A stretch of DNA of 64,000 nt from Brevundimonas sp. M20 (GTDB lineage Bacteria; Pseudomonadota; Alphaproteobacteria; Caulobacterales; Caulobacteraceae): positions 310,001 to 374,000 of the forward strand of contig NZ_CP041243.1 of the NCBI RefSeq assembly GCF_006547065.1. The letters are read 5' to 3'. Shown piece after piece: positions 45,752 to 56,875 of the stretch. Made by a program: the position numbers and the translations under genes. Position 1 is the stretch's first letter; each line of letters starts with the position of its first letter. The notes under the pieces are model-generated. The model did no database searches and was not told where the DNA came from. It saw only the letters and a program-made list of their open reading frames with translations.

Positions 45752-46828
45752 TCAGCTCAGGCCGCTGGCCGGGTTCGGCGCGGCGAAGGCGGAGAATCCG
45801 TAGTGGGCCAGCCACCGGGTATCGGCCTCGAACATCGGGCGCAGGTCCGAGATGCCGTACTTCAGCATCGCCAGACGATCCACGCCCATGCCGAAGGCGA
45901 AGCCCTGATACTCATCAGGGTCAATGCCGCAGGCGCGCAGCACGTTCGGGTGCACCATCCCGCAGCCCAGGATTTCCATCCAGCTGTCGCCGGTGTTCAG
46001 CTTCAGCTCGCCGCCCGAGCGATCACAGCGGATGTCCATTTCCGCCGACGGCTCGGTGAAGGGGAAGTGGTGCGGGCGGAAACGGGCGTCCACGCCGTCC
46101 AGTTCGAAGAAGCGCGCGACGAAGGTCTCCAGCGTCCACTTCAGGTGGCCCATGTGGATCCCCTTGTCGATCACCAGACCCTCGACCTGATGGAACATGG
46201 GGGTGTGGGTGGCGTCCGAATCTTTCCGGAAGGTCCGGCCGGGCGCGATGATCCGGATCGGCGGCTTCTGGCTCATCATGGTCCGCACCTGCACCGGGCT
46301 GGTGTGGGTGCGCAGGACCTTGCGCTCGCCGGTTTCCGGGTCGGGCTTGAGGAAGAAGGTGTCGTGCATCTCCCGCGCCGGGTGCCTGGGCGGGAAGTTC
46401 AGGGCGGTGAAGTTGTGGAAATCGTCCTCCACGTCCGGGCCTTCCGCCACCGCGAAGCCCATGTCGGCGAAGATGGCGACCATCTCGTCCATGACCTGCA
46501 TGGTCGGATGAACGCTGCCGACGCGACGCGGGCGCGGGGGCAGGGTCAGATCGACGTGCTCGGCCTTCAGCCGGGCGTCCAGCTCGGCGGCCTCGAGGTC
46601 GGCCTTGCGGGCCGTCAGGGCGGACTGAACCCGGTCGCGCAGGCCGTTGATCTTCGGACCCTGTTCGCGACGTTCATCGGGGCTCATCGCGCCCATGCCT
46701 TTCAGCAGGCCGGAGATGGAGCCGGACTTGCCGAGGGCGGCGACACGGATGTCCTCGACAGCGGCGGCGGTCTCCGCCGAGCCGATGGCGTTGATCAGGT
46801 CGAGTTCGAGTTGGGCGAGATCAGTCAT
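45752..46828 (-). CDS. pheS: Phenylalanyl-tRNA synthetase alpha chain
   Basis: The protein has 358 residues from ATG 46828 ([20 protein letters not shown]); a longer in-frame reading upstream lacks similarity. An N-terminal coiled-coil (about 1-90) binds tRNA. The class II core shows motif 1 ([20 protein letters not shown]), motif 2 ([20 protein letters not shown]) and motif 3 ([18 protein letters not shown]). It charges tRNA-Phe with PheT. It lies downstream of a terminator/attenuator-like hairpin that follows rplT, so it may have its own promoter in the 140-base spacer. Confidence 0.97.
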   Translation of the reverse strand: MTDLAQLELDLINAIGSAETAAAVEDIRVAALGKSGSISGLLKGMGAMSPDERREQGPKINGLRDRVQSALTARKADLEAAELDARLKAEHVDLTLPPRPRRVGSVHPTMQVMDEMVAIFADMGFAVAEGPDVEDDFHNFTALNFPPRHPAREMHDTFFLKPDPETGERKVLRTHTSPVQVRTMMSQKPPIRIIAPGRTFRKDSDATHTPMFHQVEGLVIDKGIHMGHLKWTLETFVARFFELDGVDARFRPHHFPFTEPSAEMDIRCDRSGGELKLNTGDSWMEILGCGMVHPNVLRACGIDPDEYQGFAFGMGVDRLAMLKYGISDLRPMFEADTRWLAHYGFSAFAAPNPASGLS

Positions 46829-46909
46829 TGTGCGCCAGCATCTAGCGGGCGCGGACGCTTTCGTCACGTCCGGCATGCGCGCCAAGGCGGCTATAGACGA
46901 AATGCAAAC

Positions 46910-46942
46910 GAAAACGCCCGCCCCGGCGGACCGGAGCGGGCG
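46910..46942 (-). terminator. Rho-independent terminator after rplT
   Basis: On the minus strand a CGCCCGCTCC...GGGGCGGGCG stem (46942-46915) is followed by TTTTCGTTT. It separates rpmI-rplT from pheS, or could act as an attenuator. Confidence 0.78.
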
Positions 46943-46969
46943 TATTTTCAGTCAGCCGATCCGAAAGGC

Positions 46970-47329
46970 TCAGGCGGCCTTGAGGGCGTCACGGACCTTG
47001 TCGGCGATCGCCTTGAAGGCGGCTTCGTCGGCGGCCATGGCGGCCAGAACCTTGCGGTCCAGTTCGATGCCGGCTTCGCCGAGACCGTGGATGAACTGCG
47101 AGTAGGTGAAGCCTTCGATACGGGCCGCGGCGTTGATGCGCTGGATCCACAGGGCGCGGAAGTTGCGCTTCTTGGTGCGACGGTCGCGGTAGGCGTACTG
47201 GCCGGCGCGATCAACGGCGGCCTTGGCGGTGCGGATGGTGTTCTTGCGGCGGCCGTAGAAGCCCTTGGCCTGCTTCAGAACCTTCTTGTGCTTGGCGTGG
47301 GACGTAACGCCCCGGGTAACGCGAGCCAT
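46970..47329 (-). CDS. rplT: 50S ribosomal protein L20
   Basis: The protein has 119 residues, standard length. [60 protein letters not shown] and [20 protein letters not shown] are all family-diagnostic. It binds 23S rRNA early in 50S assembly and represses its own operon in other bacteria. It follows rpmI after 106 bases, and a terminator follows. Confidence 0.98.
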   Translation of the reverse strand: MARVTRGVTSHAKHKKVLKQAKGFYGRRKNTIRTAKAAVDRAGQYAYRDRRTKKRNFRALWIQRINAAARIEGFTYSQFIHGLGEAGIELDRKVLAAMAADEAAFKAIADKVRDALKAA

Positions 47330-47435
47330 GATGTTTTCTCTTTTCGGAAGTCCCTGTCGCGCGGCCCGCGGGGCCTTGCTGCGTCAGGGATCAGTTCAAA
47401 TTCGTGCGGTGGAAGTTCAGGTCTGCCGGTGCGCC

Positions 47436-47633
47436 TTAGGCGTACGGCATGTAGGACTTGATCTTCTTGGCGTCGGCGTCGGCCATGACCGAAGTGCCGC
47501 GGTTCTGGCGGATGTACTTCGAGTTGTGGCTGATCAGGCGGTGGCGCTTACCGGCGACGCCGGCCTTGACCTTGCCCGTGGCGGTGAATTTGAAGCGCTT
47601 CTTGGCGCCCGATTTCGTCTTCAGCTTCGGCAT
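47436..47633 (-). CDS. rpmI: 50S ribosomal protein L35
   Basis: The protein has 65 residues from ATG 47633. [40 protein letters not shown] and [17 protein letters not shown] are the L35 signature. In-frame sequence upstream is not homologous. It is transcribed into rplT. The 160-base upstream leader before the S9 peptidase stop could hold the L20-responsive control known in other bacteria, although I see no clear fold. Confidence 0.97.
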   Translation of the reverse strand: MPKLKTKSGAKKRFKFTATGKVKAGVAGKRHRLISHNSKYIRQNRGTSVMADADAKKIKSYMPYA

Positions 47634-47794
47634 TTTCACTCTCTCTTTTGAGTGGGCTACCGCTCTTCGAGCTACTTGAGCCCGAGGGGTGATCGCCCTG
47701 ATTAAGAACCGCCCAGGCATGCCTGTTCGCCCGGCGGTTCGGTACGCGAAGGCGCGGCTTCTAGGCGAAGTGAGCCTTCAAGGCAAGCTGAGTC

Positions 47795-49762
47795 TCAATT
47801 CGCCGGATTGTACGCCTGAAGGAAGCGGACCGTTTCGGCCAGCATCCGTTGGCGGGTTTCGGCGCGCGAGAGCCAGTGGTCCTCGCCCTGAAGCTCGATG
47901 AACTCATGCGACTTGCCCGCGCGTTGCAGGGCCTCGGCCATCAGCCGGCTCTGTTCGATCGGCACGACCGTGTCGTCCTTGCCGTGGATCAGGAGGATGG
48001 GCGCGTCCGCCTGATCGGCCAGTCGGGCCGGGGACAGGGCGTCGATGGCGCGGTCGCCCAGTCGCGAGGCGCCCATGAAGCGGTTCCAGTAACGGACCGT
48101 CTCGTTGTTGGGGCGAGCGGCGTCGCGAGCTTCGCTCTCCACCATACGGCGCAGGTCCGAAACACCGGCCACCGAGACGGCGCAGCGATAGACGCCCCGA
48201 TCCAGGGTCGGCCCGGCCATGGCGGCATAGCCCCCGTAGCTGGCGCCCACGATGCAGACGCGGGCCGGATCGATGATCCCTTGACCGGCCAGATAGCGGA
48301 CGCCGTCCGACAGGTCGGTCTGCATCTTGCGGCCCCACTCGCCGTAGCCGGCTTCAAGGAAGGCGCGGCCATAGCCGGTCGAACCCCGGAAATTGGCTTG
48401 CAGGACCGCATAGCCGCGCGAAGCCATGGCCTGGGCCCACCAGTCGAAGCCCATCACGTCGTGCGACGCCGGGCCGCCGTGCGCCAGAACCACAAGCGGC
48501 AGACCTCGCGGGCTGTCCGCGCCGGGCGGCAGTGTCAGGTAGCCATGGATTTTCAGTCCGTCGGCTGCGTCATACGCGATCGGCGTCACCTTGCCGACCA
48601 GATCGCCTGTGATCGACGGATAGGCCTGTCCGACGACATTCATCGTCCGGCGCTCCAGATCGAACAGATGATAGGAGCCGGAATCGCCCGGGCCGGAGGT
48701 GTAGGCCAGCACCGTCTGCATATCGTCGCTCCAGTCGGACAGATCCGGCGCCCGGCCATCAAGGGCATCGGAAACCGTGGTCCATGTCGCGGTCGCCACC
48801 GGGTCCAGGAAACGATACTGCGTTCCGTCGTCCGTCGCGCGGGCGCTGCCGAACAGGGCTTCGGTGACCGGGTGATAGAGCGGATACACGCGACCACCGA
48901 GCGGCATCGGGGTCCAGGTTCCGGCGGCGTTGACCTCAAAGACGACCGCACCGTTTTCGTCGGTGGCGTTCTGGCTGTCCTCGCGGCGGGCGGAGACCAG
49001 GACCGATTGGCCGTCGCGCCCCAGTCCCATAATGTAGGGCGGGTCCAGCGGGGCGACGGTCGACCAGACCTCATCGAAGCTCCGTCCGTTCCAGAAGCCG
49101 AGGCCCCACCGGCCGGAGGCCTGAACATAGGTTGAACTGGCGACGGGCTGGGCTTGCGCGTCCAGAACGAGGCCCCGGATGTCGTCGCTCAGCCGGACCG
49201 CCTCGCGACCACGGCCGGTGGCGGGGTCCAGCCGGTACAGGCTGGTGCGATCCGCACCGAAGCTGAAGGCGCGAACGAAGGCGACCTCGCCCTCGGGCAG
49301 GCGGCGGACCTCAACCGCTCCGGCCAGCAAGGGGGTGACGCCGGAGGCGTTGTGCAACACCGACGCCAGTCGCCGCCGCTCGATGTCATAGATCTGGCCG
49401 AGTCGCAGTTCGCCGCGACGACCGCCCAGCTCGCTCAGGGACTGGGTGCTGGTCGTGGTGATCATCAGATTGTTCTCGCCGATCCACGTCAGGTCGCGAA
49501 CCTTGGCCAGACCGACCTCGATGCGGCCGAGTATCTGGCCTGCGTGAGGGTCCAGAACGACCAGCACGCGGTCGTCACCGGCGACGGTGACCAGCGCCAG
49601 TCGGTCGCCGCTGGGCGAGATGCGCGCATGTTCGACCGCGGGCAGGGCGCCATAGGCGTTCAGGGGTGGGGGTGTCTGCGCCGGCGTCTGGGCGCGGGCG
49701 GCTGCGGAGAACGCGAGCATGAGCGCGGCGGCCACCGCCACCGGAAAACGAACTGATGACAC
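47795..49762 (-). CDS. S9 family (prolyl-oligopeptidase/dipeptidyl-peptidase-like) exported peptidase
   Basis: The protein has 655 residues from a GTG at 49762, which follows CGGGGGA and gives a signal peptide (MSSVRFPVAVAAALMLAFSA then AARA); ATG 49792 has no ribosome site. The N-terminal two thirds form a beta-propeller with repeats such as ISPSGDRLALVTVAG. The C-terminal hydrolase has GASYGG (Ser508), HGKDD (Asp near 597) and the catalytic His in GEDHWL (about 629). It is a periplasmic peptidase cutting near Pro or Ala. It lies between infC and rpmI, genes that are normally adjacent. Confidence 0.92.
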   Translation of the reverse strand: MSSVRFPVAVAAALMLAFSAAARAQTPAQTPPPLNAYGALPAVEHARISPSGDRLALVTVAGDDRVLVVLDPHAGQILGRIEVGLAKVRDLTWIGENNLMITTTSTQSLSELGGRRGELRLGQIYDIERRRLASVLHNASGVTPLLAGAVEVRRLPEGEVAFVRAFSFGADRTSLYRLDPATGRGREAVRLSDDIRGLVLDAQAQPVASSTYVQASGRWGLGFWNGRSFDEVWSTVAPLDPPYIMGLGRDGQSVLVSARREDSQNATDENGAVVFEVNAAGTWTPMPLGGRVYPLYHPVTEALFGSARATDDGTQYRFLDPVATATWTTVSDALDGRAPDLSDWSDDMQTVLAYTSGPGDSGSYHLFDLERRTMNVVGQAYPSITGDLVGKVTPIAYDAADGLKIHGYLTLPPGADSPRGLPLVVLAHGGPASHDVMGFDWWAQAMASRGYAVLQANFRGSTGYGRAFLEAGYGEWGRKMQTDLSDGVRYLAGQGIIDPARVCIVGASYGGYAAMAGPTLDRGVYRCAVSVAGVSDLRRMVESEARDAARPNNETVRYWNRFMGASRLGDRAIDALSPARLADQADAPILLIHGKDDTVVPIEQSRLMAEALQRAGKSHEFIELQGEDHWLSRAETRQRMLAETVRFLQAYNPAN

Positions 49763-49843
49763 CGAAATCCCCCGGAGCGCCTCACGCGCCATGCGGATTG
49801 CTAACCGCTGACGCGCGGATCAGGCAAGATGGTCGGGGTCTCG

Positions 49844-49874
49844 AAAAGCAAACGCCCCGGCGCGAGCCGGGGCG
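49844..49874 (-). terminator. Rho-independent terminator after infC
   Basis: CGCCCCGGC (49853-49861) and GCCGGGGCG (49866-49874) form a nine-base-pair stem with a GNRA-like four-base loop. On the minus strand the stem is followed by TTTGCTTTT. It ends infC before the S9 peptidase gene. Confidence 0.88.
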
Positions 49875-49902
49875 TTTCGTGTTCAGGATCGGATCGACCG
49901 AC

Positions 49903-50436
49903 TCAGCGTGGAGCCAGGATCATGATCATCTGGCGGCCTTCCATACGCGGGGCGTATTCGACCTTGGCCACTTCCTCGAAGTCGGCCTGCACCTTGTTGA
50001 GCAACTTCATGCCCAGCTCCGGGTGCGCCATTTCACGACCCCGGAAGCGCAGGGTGACTTTCACCTTGTCGCCCTCGTCGAAGAAGCGGTGCATGGCCTT
50101 GGCCTTCACCTCATAGTCGTGGGTGTCGATGTTCGGACGGAGTTTGATCTCCTTGAGCTCGACGACCTTCTGGCGCTTGCGCGCCTCCGCCTTCTTCTTC
50201 TGCTCCTGGAAGCGATGCTTGCCGTAATCCAGGATCTTGCAGACCGGGGCGTCGGCGTTGGCGACGATCTGGACCAGATCCAGACCCGCCTCCTCGGCGG
50301 CCTCCAGCGCGGCCGACAGCGGCATCACGCCCTGCTTTTCGCCGTTCTGGTCAATAAGCAGAACGCGGGTGGCGCGGATTTCCTGGTTGATGGGCGGCCC
50401 GTCTTTCACGGGCGGCGTTTGCATCGGACGGCGAAT
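49903..50436 (-). CDS. infC: Translation initiation factor IF-3, probable AUU start
   Basis: The protein has 177 residues if translation begins at ATT 50436, giving (M)[14 protein letters not shown]. An in-frame ATG lies at 50424. The ATT has AAGGAA ten bases upstream, while the ATG is 22 bases from it. The reading RRP before the core is the alphaproteobacterial IF-3 N-terminus. Core blocks are [36 protein letters not shown] and [19 protein letters not shown]-3 proofreads start codons, and the AUU start lets it limit its own synthesis. It is followed by a terminator, not by rpmI. Confidence 0.95.
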   Translation of the reverse strand: MRRPMQTPPVKDGPPINQEIRATRVLLIDQNGEKQGVMPLSAALEAAEEAGLDLVQIVANADAPVCKILDYGKHRFQEQKKKAEARKRQKVVELKEIKLRPNIDTHDYEVKAKAMHRFFDEGDKVKVTLRFRGREMAHPELGMKLLNKVQADFEEVAKVEYAPRMEGRQMIMILAPR

Positions 50437-50549
50437 GGGCGTCGTTTCCTTATGTGGTCGAAGAGTTCGATATTCTGACGAGACGAAGCGCGCGACAAAT
50501 CGCGGCGTTCCCCTCGGGTGGGCCTATATGAGCCCCAAACCCCTTATTT

Positions 50550-51515
50550 TCAAGGCGTGACGGGTTTCGCCGACGCGATGAAGTCGGCGTGTAGCGCCAG
50601 AACCGCAGCGTAGACGTGATCCACCGTCAGGTCTTCGATAGGGGCGAACTGACCTCGGGTCTCGTTCGACGCAACAGTGCGGGTTTTGGGGCCCCACGGA
50701 CCGTACAGCCACCACTCCGTCGGCCCGAAGAGGCCCAGCGTGGGCCCGCCCAGCGCCGCCGAGACGTGCATCAGCCCGGAATCGTTGCCAACGAACAGGT
50801 CGGCGCGGTCGATGGCGGCGGCGGACGCCAGAATGTCGCCCTTGCCGACGAAGTCGATGCCGCGCTCGCCCGCCGCTTCCAGGGCCGGGGTGGCGGGCGG
50901 GCGGTCGCCGGGCCCGCCGACCGGCATGAAACGCCAGCCGTCGAACCGCGCATCGGCTTTCAGCTTCTCCACCAGCGCGCCCCAGCGGTCGGCGGGCCAG
51001 CTCTTGCCGGGCTGGTGGGCGATCGGCGCCAGGGCGATGATCGGGCCGGAGCCTGCGCCGCCCGCCAGGTGCGGATCGATGACGGCGGCGGCCTCGGCGC
51101 GGGCCTTGTCATCCAGCCAGATTTCCGGGTCCAGCGGCGTCTGTGAGCCCATCAGGCGCGACACCATCTCGACCTTGCGCAGGCCGGTCTCCCACGAGCG
51201 GTTGTAGATCACGCGCCGCTTCGCCGGGATCAGGTAGGACAGGGCCGAGCCGCGAATGTCGATGACCATGTCCCAGCGGGTTCCGACCACCTGCTTCCAC
51301 AGATCGATCCAGTGTCCGGCCATCTTTTTCTTGTCGAGGATGATGGTGCGTTCGACGCCGGGCGCCTGGCGGAAGAAGGGCGCCGGCGGACGGCCGCAGG
51401 CGACAGTGATCTTCGCGCCCGGCAGTTGGCGTCCGATCTCCCGGATCACGCCCGAGGAAATCACGCAGTCGCCGATCCGGTTGGAGGTGACGAACAGAAC
51501 CTTGGGGTCTGACAC
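50550..51515 (-). CDS. Glycosyltransferase family 9 (heptosyltransferase-like)
   Basis: The protein has 321 residues with a GTG start. GT-B fold: VLFVTSNRIGDCVISSGVIR at the N-terminus, ALAPIAHQPGKSWPADRWGA in the donor domain and VGNDSGLMHVSAALGGPTLG (the conserved NDSG/HxAAAxGxP block). Family 9 adds heptose or related sugars to the lipopolysaccharide core. The Asp-Gly/Ser nucleotide-binding features are intact. No other LPS genes adjoin; galU is 1.1 kb away. The exact sugar is uncertain. Confidence 0.88.
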   Translation of the reverse strand: MSDPKVLFVTSNRIGDCVISSGVIREIGRQLPGAKITVACGRPPAPFFRQAPGVERTIILDKKKMAGHWIDLWKQVVGTRWDMVIDIRGSALSYLIPAKRRVIYNRSWETGLRKVEMVSRLMGSQTPLDPEIWLDDKARAEAAAVIDPHLAGGAGSGPIIALAPIAHQPGKSWPADRWGALVEKLKADARFDGWRFMPVGGPGDRPPATPALEAAGERGIDFVGKGDILASAAAIDRADLFVGNDSGLMHVSAALGGPTLGLFGPTEWWLYGPWGPKTRTVASNETRGQFAPIEDLTVDHVYAAVLALHADFIASAKPVTP

Positions 51516-51586
51516 GCTTTTGGGCCTTCGCTTGAGTGGTCGGGGTTCGCTATCAGTCCCGGAACGATTTCGCGAGAGGAACCGCC

Positions 51587-52345
51587 ATGGATGATCTGGA
51601 ACGCCTGGCCCGCCCCGACGGCGAGACCCTGGCCCTGAAGCGGGTGACCGGGACCGGCCCGACGGTGATCTGGATCGGCGGCTTCCGCTCGGACATGGAG
51701 GGAACCAAGGCGCTGGCGCTGGACGCCGCCGCGCGCGAGCGGGGCTGGAACTATGTCCGCTACGACCATTTCGCCCACGGCGTGTCGTCCGGCGATTGGC
51801 GCAAGGCCACGATCGGCCGTTGGCGGGAGGACGCCGTCGCCCTGATCGACAACCTTGAGGGGCCGGTCATCCCGGTCGGCTCGTCCATGGGCGGCTGGGT
51901 GGCCCTGCTGGCGGCTCTCGCCCGGTCCGAACGGGTGGCGGGGCTGGTGCTGGTCAATCCGGCGCAGGACTTCACCGAGCGGCTGATGTGGCCCGGACTG
52001 GCCGACCACATCCGTCAGGCCATTATTCGCGACGGGGAGGCTCTGATCACCGAGGAAGGGCTGGGCGAGTACGTCCTGACCCGCCACATGTTCGAGGAAG
52101 CCCGAAGCTGGCTGCTGCTGGACGGCGTCATCGACATCACCGCGCCGGTCCATGTTCTTCAGGGGCGGAAGGACGATGTCGTTCCGTGGCGTCATCAGAT
52201 CGAGCTCACCGAACGTCTTCAGGGCGGCGATATCACGCTGGACCTGATCGCAGAGGGAGATCATCGTCTGTCCTCGCCCGCCGATCTTGATCGTCTGGTC
52301 GAGGCGGTCGAGCGGAACCGGAGTCAGGCCCCGACATTGTCCTGA
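51587..52345 (+). CDS. Alpha/beta hydrolase, ABHD10-like
   Basis: The protein has 252 residues from ATG 51587 with AGAGGA upstream; an earlier in-frame start lacks a site. The blocks IGGFRSDMEGTKALALDAAA, NYVRYDHFAHGVSSGDW, IGRWREDAVALIDNL and the nucleophile elbow GSSMGG (Ser100) match ABHD10, which removes acyl groups from cysteines and mycophenolic glucuronide in animals. The charge-relay His is in GDHRLSSP near 228. There is no signal peptide, so it is cytosolic. Bacterial substrates unknown. It diverges from the GT9 gene. Confidence 0.87.
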   Translation: MDDLERLARPDGETLALKRVTGTGPTVIWIGGFRSDMEGTKALALDAAARERGWNYVRYDHFAHGVSSGDWRKATIGRWREDAVALIDNLEGPVIPVGSSMGGWVALLAALARSERVAGLVLVNPAQDFTERLMWPGLADHIRQAIIRDGEALITEEGLGEYVLTRHMFEEARSWLLLDGVIDITAPVHVLQGRKDDVVPWRHQIELTERLQGGDITLDLIAEGDHRLSSPADLDRLVEAVERNRSQAPTLS

Positions 52346-52360
52346 CAGCAGGAGAACACC

Positions 52361-52591
52361 ATGCGTAAGCTGATCGCCTTCACTCCCGTCGTCCTCGGTC
52401 TGGCCCTGACGGCCTGCGCGACCGCGCCGGGCGCGGATCGCTACAATACCGAGTTGCAGCAACTCGCGGACAGCTGCCGGGAGCGCGGCGGCATCCTGTC
52501 CCCGACCGGCCAGCAGTCCGGGCGCCCGCAGCAGGACAACATCTGCGAAATCCGCGGCGGCACGGTCCGCGCGCCCAGCCCCTCGCACTGA
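52361..52591 (+). CDS. Small lipoprotein of unknown function
   Basis: The protein has 76 residues. MRKLIAFTPVVLGLALTACA carries the lipobox LTAC (Cys19). The mature part is short and polar with two further Cys (LADSCRERGG and DNICEIRGG) that could pair, and it has no recognised domain. The ATG has AGGAGA upstream and lies 15 bases after the hydrolase stop, so the two genes are one operon. Confidence 0.75.
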   Translation: MRKLIAFTPVVLGLALTACATAPGADRYNTELQQLADSCRERGGILSPTGQQSGRPQQDNICEIRGGTVRAPSPSH

Positions 52592-52609
52592 GCCCGGCGC
52601 GCCCGTCTC

Positions 52610-53488
52610 CTAAAGCAGCGCGGCGATAGCCGCGCGCGCCGCCTCGCCGAGGTCGGCGCGCTTCAGCGCCAGCGCCACGTTGGCGCGCAGCAGGCCGATC
52701 TTGTCGCCGCAATCGTGGGTGACGCCCGCGTACTCGACCGCCGTGAACGACTGGTCGGTCATCAGCCTCGCCATGCCGTCGGTCAGCTGGATCTCGCCGC
52801 CCGCGCCGCGTTCCTGCGTCTCCAGAATGTTGAAAATTTCCGGCTGCAGGATGTAGCGACCTGAGATCGACAGGTTTGACGGAGCCGTTCCCATGGCGGG
52901 CTTCTCGACCATGCCGCGCATGTGGATGCGGTTTCCGTCGCGGCCATCCGGATCGACGATGCCGTACTTGTGGGTCTCGCTCTCCGGCACCTGTTCCACG
53001 CCAATGACGTTGCCGCCGACCTCGGCATAGACGTCGGCCAGTTGCTTCAGCGCGCCGGGCTGACCGTCGACGATCACGTCCGGCAGGATCACCGCGAACG
53101 GCTCGTCGCCGATGATGTCACGGGCGCACCAGACCGCGTGGCCGAGGCCCTTGGGCTGCATCTGGCGGGTGAAGCTCATCTCGCCGGCGCTGGCCAGTTC
53201 GGCGTTCATCATCGCCAGAATCTCGGTCTTGCCCTTGGCGGCCAGCTGGGCTTCGAGCTCGATCTGGTGATCGAAATAGTCCTCGATGGCGCCCTTCGAA
53301 CGCCCGGTGACGAAGACGATGTGCTCGATGCCCGCCTCGCGGGCTTCCTCGACGATATAGCTCAGGATCGGCCGGTCGACGACATTCAGCAGTTCCTTGG
53401 GCGTGGTCTTGGTGCCGGGCAGGACGCGGGTGCCGAGGCCCGCGACGGGCAGCACGGCCTTGCGCAGGCGGCGAGAATGGGCGGTCAT
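52610..53488 (-). CDS. galU: UTP-glucose-1-phosphate uridylyltransferase
   Basis: The protein has 292 residues. RKAVLPVAGLGTRVLPGTKT and TPKELLNVVDRPILSYIVEE are the nucleotide-binding and metal motifs of GalU. GLGHAVWCARDIIGDEPFAV and MVEKPAMGTAPSNLSISGRY complete the core. It makes UDP-glucose for glycolipid, LPS and sugar-nucleotide routes, including the UDP-sugar enzyme at 38397 in principle. It lies downstream of glmS on the same strand, 55 bases after the glmS stop region in transcription order. Confidence 0.96.
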   Translation of the reverse strand: MTAHSRRLRKAVLPVAGLGTRVLPGTKTTPKELLNVVDRPILSYIVEEAREAGIEHIVFVTGRSKGAIEDYFDHQIELEAQLAAKGKTEILAMMNAELASAGEMSFTRQMQPKGLGHAVWCARDIIGDEPFAVILPDVIVDGQPGALKQLADVYAEVGGNVIGVEQVPESETHKYGIVDPDGRDGNRIHMRGMVEKPAMGTAPSNLSISGRYILQPEIFNILETQERGAGGEIQLTDGMARLMTDQSFTAVEYAGVTHDCGDKIGLLRANVALALKRADLGEAARAAIAALL

Positions 53489-53543
53489 GAACAGTCCTGA
53501 ACAGAAGGGTCGGGGACCCTAACGCATTTCATCAAAGAAGCGA

Positions 53544-55358
<1,815 letters not shown>

Positions 55359-55525
55359 GGGAGAAGTCCTCAGCTCAATCAGGAGTCCGCGCTTTGCACC
55401 TCGGCGCGGGAGGGTCTAAGCCGACCCTTGTCTGTCAGCGCCGATGTAGGCGACGACAACGTGGATTTGCACCTGAAAAGCGGTTTCGCAAGGTTACGGC
55501 GTATCGCAAGCACGGAAGACTGGAC

Positions 55526-56875
55526 TTGGCTGAACGACGCTACTTCGGCACCGACGGCATTCGCGGACGCGCCAACACCCACCCCATGACGCCCGAAGTG
55601 GCCCTGCGCGTAGGCCTCGCGGCGGGACGGATGTTCATGTCGTCCGATGACCGGCGCCATCTGGTGGTGATCGGCAAGGACACCCGCCTGTCGGGCTATA
55701 TGATCGAGCCGGCGCTGGTGGCGGGCTTCTCTGCGGCGGGCATGGACGTGCGCACCTTCGGCCCCCTGCCGACGCCGGGCGTGGCCATGATGACCCGTTC
55801 GATGCGCGCCGATATCGGCGTGATGATCTCGGCCTCGCACAACGCCTACCTCGACAACGGCATCAAGCTGTTCGGCCCGGACGGTTACAAGCTGTCGGAT
55901 CAGGTCGAGCTGAAGATCGAATCGATGATGGACGAGGATCTCGGCGCCGGTCTGGCCGACGCCGACCGGATCGGCCGGGTGAAGCGGATCGACGACAGCC
56001 AGGCCCGCTACGTCGAGATCGCCAAGGCCAGCTTCCCCAAGGGGCTCAGCCTGCAAGGGCTGCGTATCGCCGTCGATTGCGCCAACGGCGCCGGATACAA
56101 GGTCGCGCCGACCACCCTGTATGAACTGGGCGCCGAGGTCATCGCCGTGGGCGTCGAGCCCAACGGCCTGAACATCAACGAGAACTGCGGCTCCACCTAT
56201 CCGCAAACCCTTGTCGAGGCGGTCAAGGCGCACGGCGCCGACATCGGCATCGCTCTGGACGGCGACGCCGACCGCGTCATCATCTGCGACGAGAAGGGCC
56301 AGATCGTCGACGGCGACCAGATCATGGCGCTGGTCGCGCTGGACTGGGCCCGTCGCGGCCTGCTGACCGGCGGCGGACTGGTCGCCACCGTCATGTCCAA
56401 TCTCGGGCTCGAGCGCGCGCTGAACGCCGAGGGCCTGACGCTGGAACGCACCAAGGTCGGCGATCGCTACGTCATGGAGCGGATGCGCGAGGGCGGCTTC
56501 AACGTGGGCGGTGAACAGTCGGGCCACATCATCCTGCACGACCACGCCACCACCGGCGACGGCCTGATGTCGGCGCTTCAGGTGCTGGCCGTTCTGGTCG
56601 AGAGCGGCCGCCCGATGAGCGAACTGGCCCGCCAGTTCGACCCGGTCCCGCAACTGCTGGAGAACGTCCGCTTCACCGGCGGCAAGCCGCTCGAAGACGC
56701 CACGGTCAAAGCCGCCATCGCCGACGCAGAGGCCCGCCTGAACGGTCAGGGCCGACTGTTGGTCCGCCCGTCCGGCACCGAAAAACTGATCCGCGTCATG
56801 GCCGAGGGCGATGACGAGACGCTGGTGAAGGCGGTGGTCGCTGATGTCTCGGCGGCGGTGAAGGCGGCGGGTTAA
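55526..56875 (+). CDS. glmM: Phosphoglucosamine mutase, TTG start
   Basis: The protein has 449 residues when TTG 55526 is the start ([20 protein letters not shown]), which matches the usual GlmM start and length; the longer in-frame reading upstream is Arg-rich and not homologous. The phosphoserine loop is [13 protein letters not shown] (Ser104). The metal loop [14 protein letters not shown] and the sugar-binding [10 protein letters not shown] are present, and [15 protein letters not shown] is the phosphate-binding end. It converts GlcN-6-P to GlcN-1-P. The final TAA overlaps the convergent RNase T2 stop as TTAA. Confidence 0.96.
   Translation: MAERRYFGTDGIRGRANTHPMTPEVALRVGLAAGRMFMSSDDRRHLVVIGKDTRLSGYMIEPALVAGFSAAGMDVRTFGPLPTPGVAMMTRSMRADIGVMISASHNAYLDNGIKLFGPDGYKLSDQVELKIESMMDEDLGAGLADADRIGRVKRIDDSQARYVEIAKASFPKGLSLQGLRIAVDCANGAGYKVAPTTLYELGAEVIAVGVEPNGLNINENCGSTYPQTLVEAVKAHGADIGIALDGDADRVIICDEKGQIVDGDQIMALVALDWARRGLLTGGGLVATVMSNLGLERALNAEGLTLERTKVGDRYVMERMREGGFNVGGEQSGHIILHDHATTGDGLMSALQVLAVLVESGRPMSELARQFDPVPQLLENVRFTGGKPLEDATVKAAIADAEARLNGQGRLLVRPSGTEKLIRVMAEGDDETLVKAVVADVSAAVKAAG

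Noticed and set aside
55359..55525. glmS ribozyme or riboswitch in the glmS leader
   Set aside because: The leader is short and I see none of the conserved core elements. That ribozyme is mainly found in Gram-positive bacteria.
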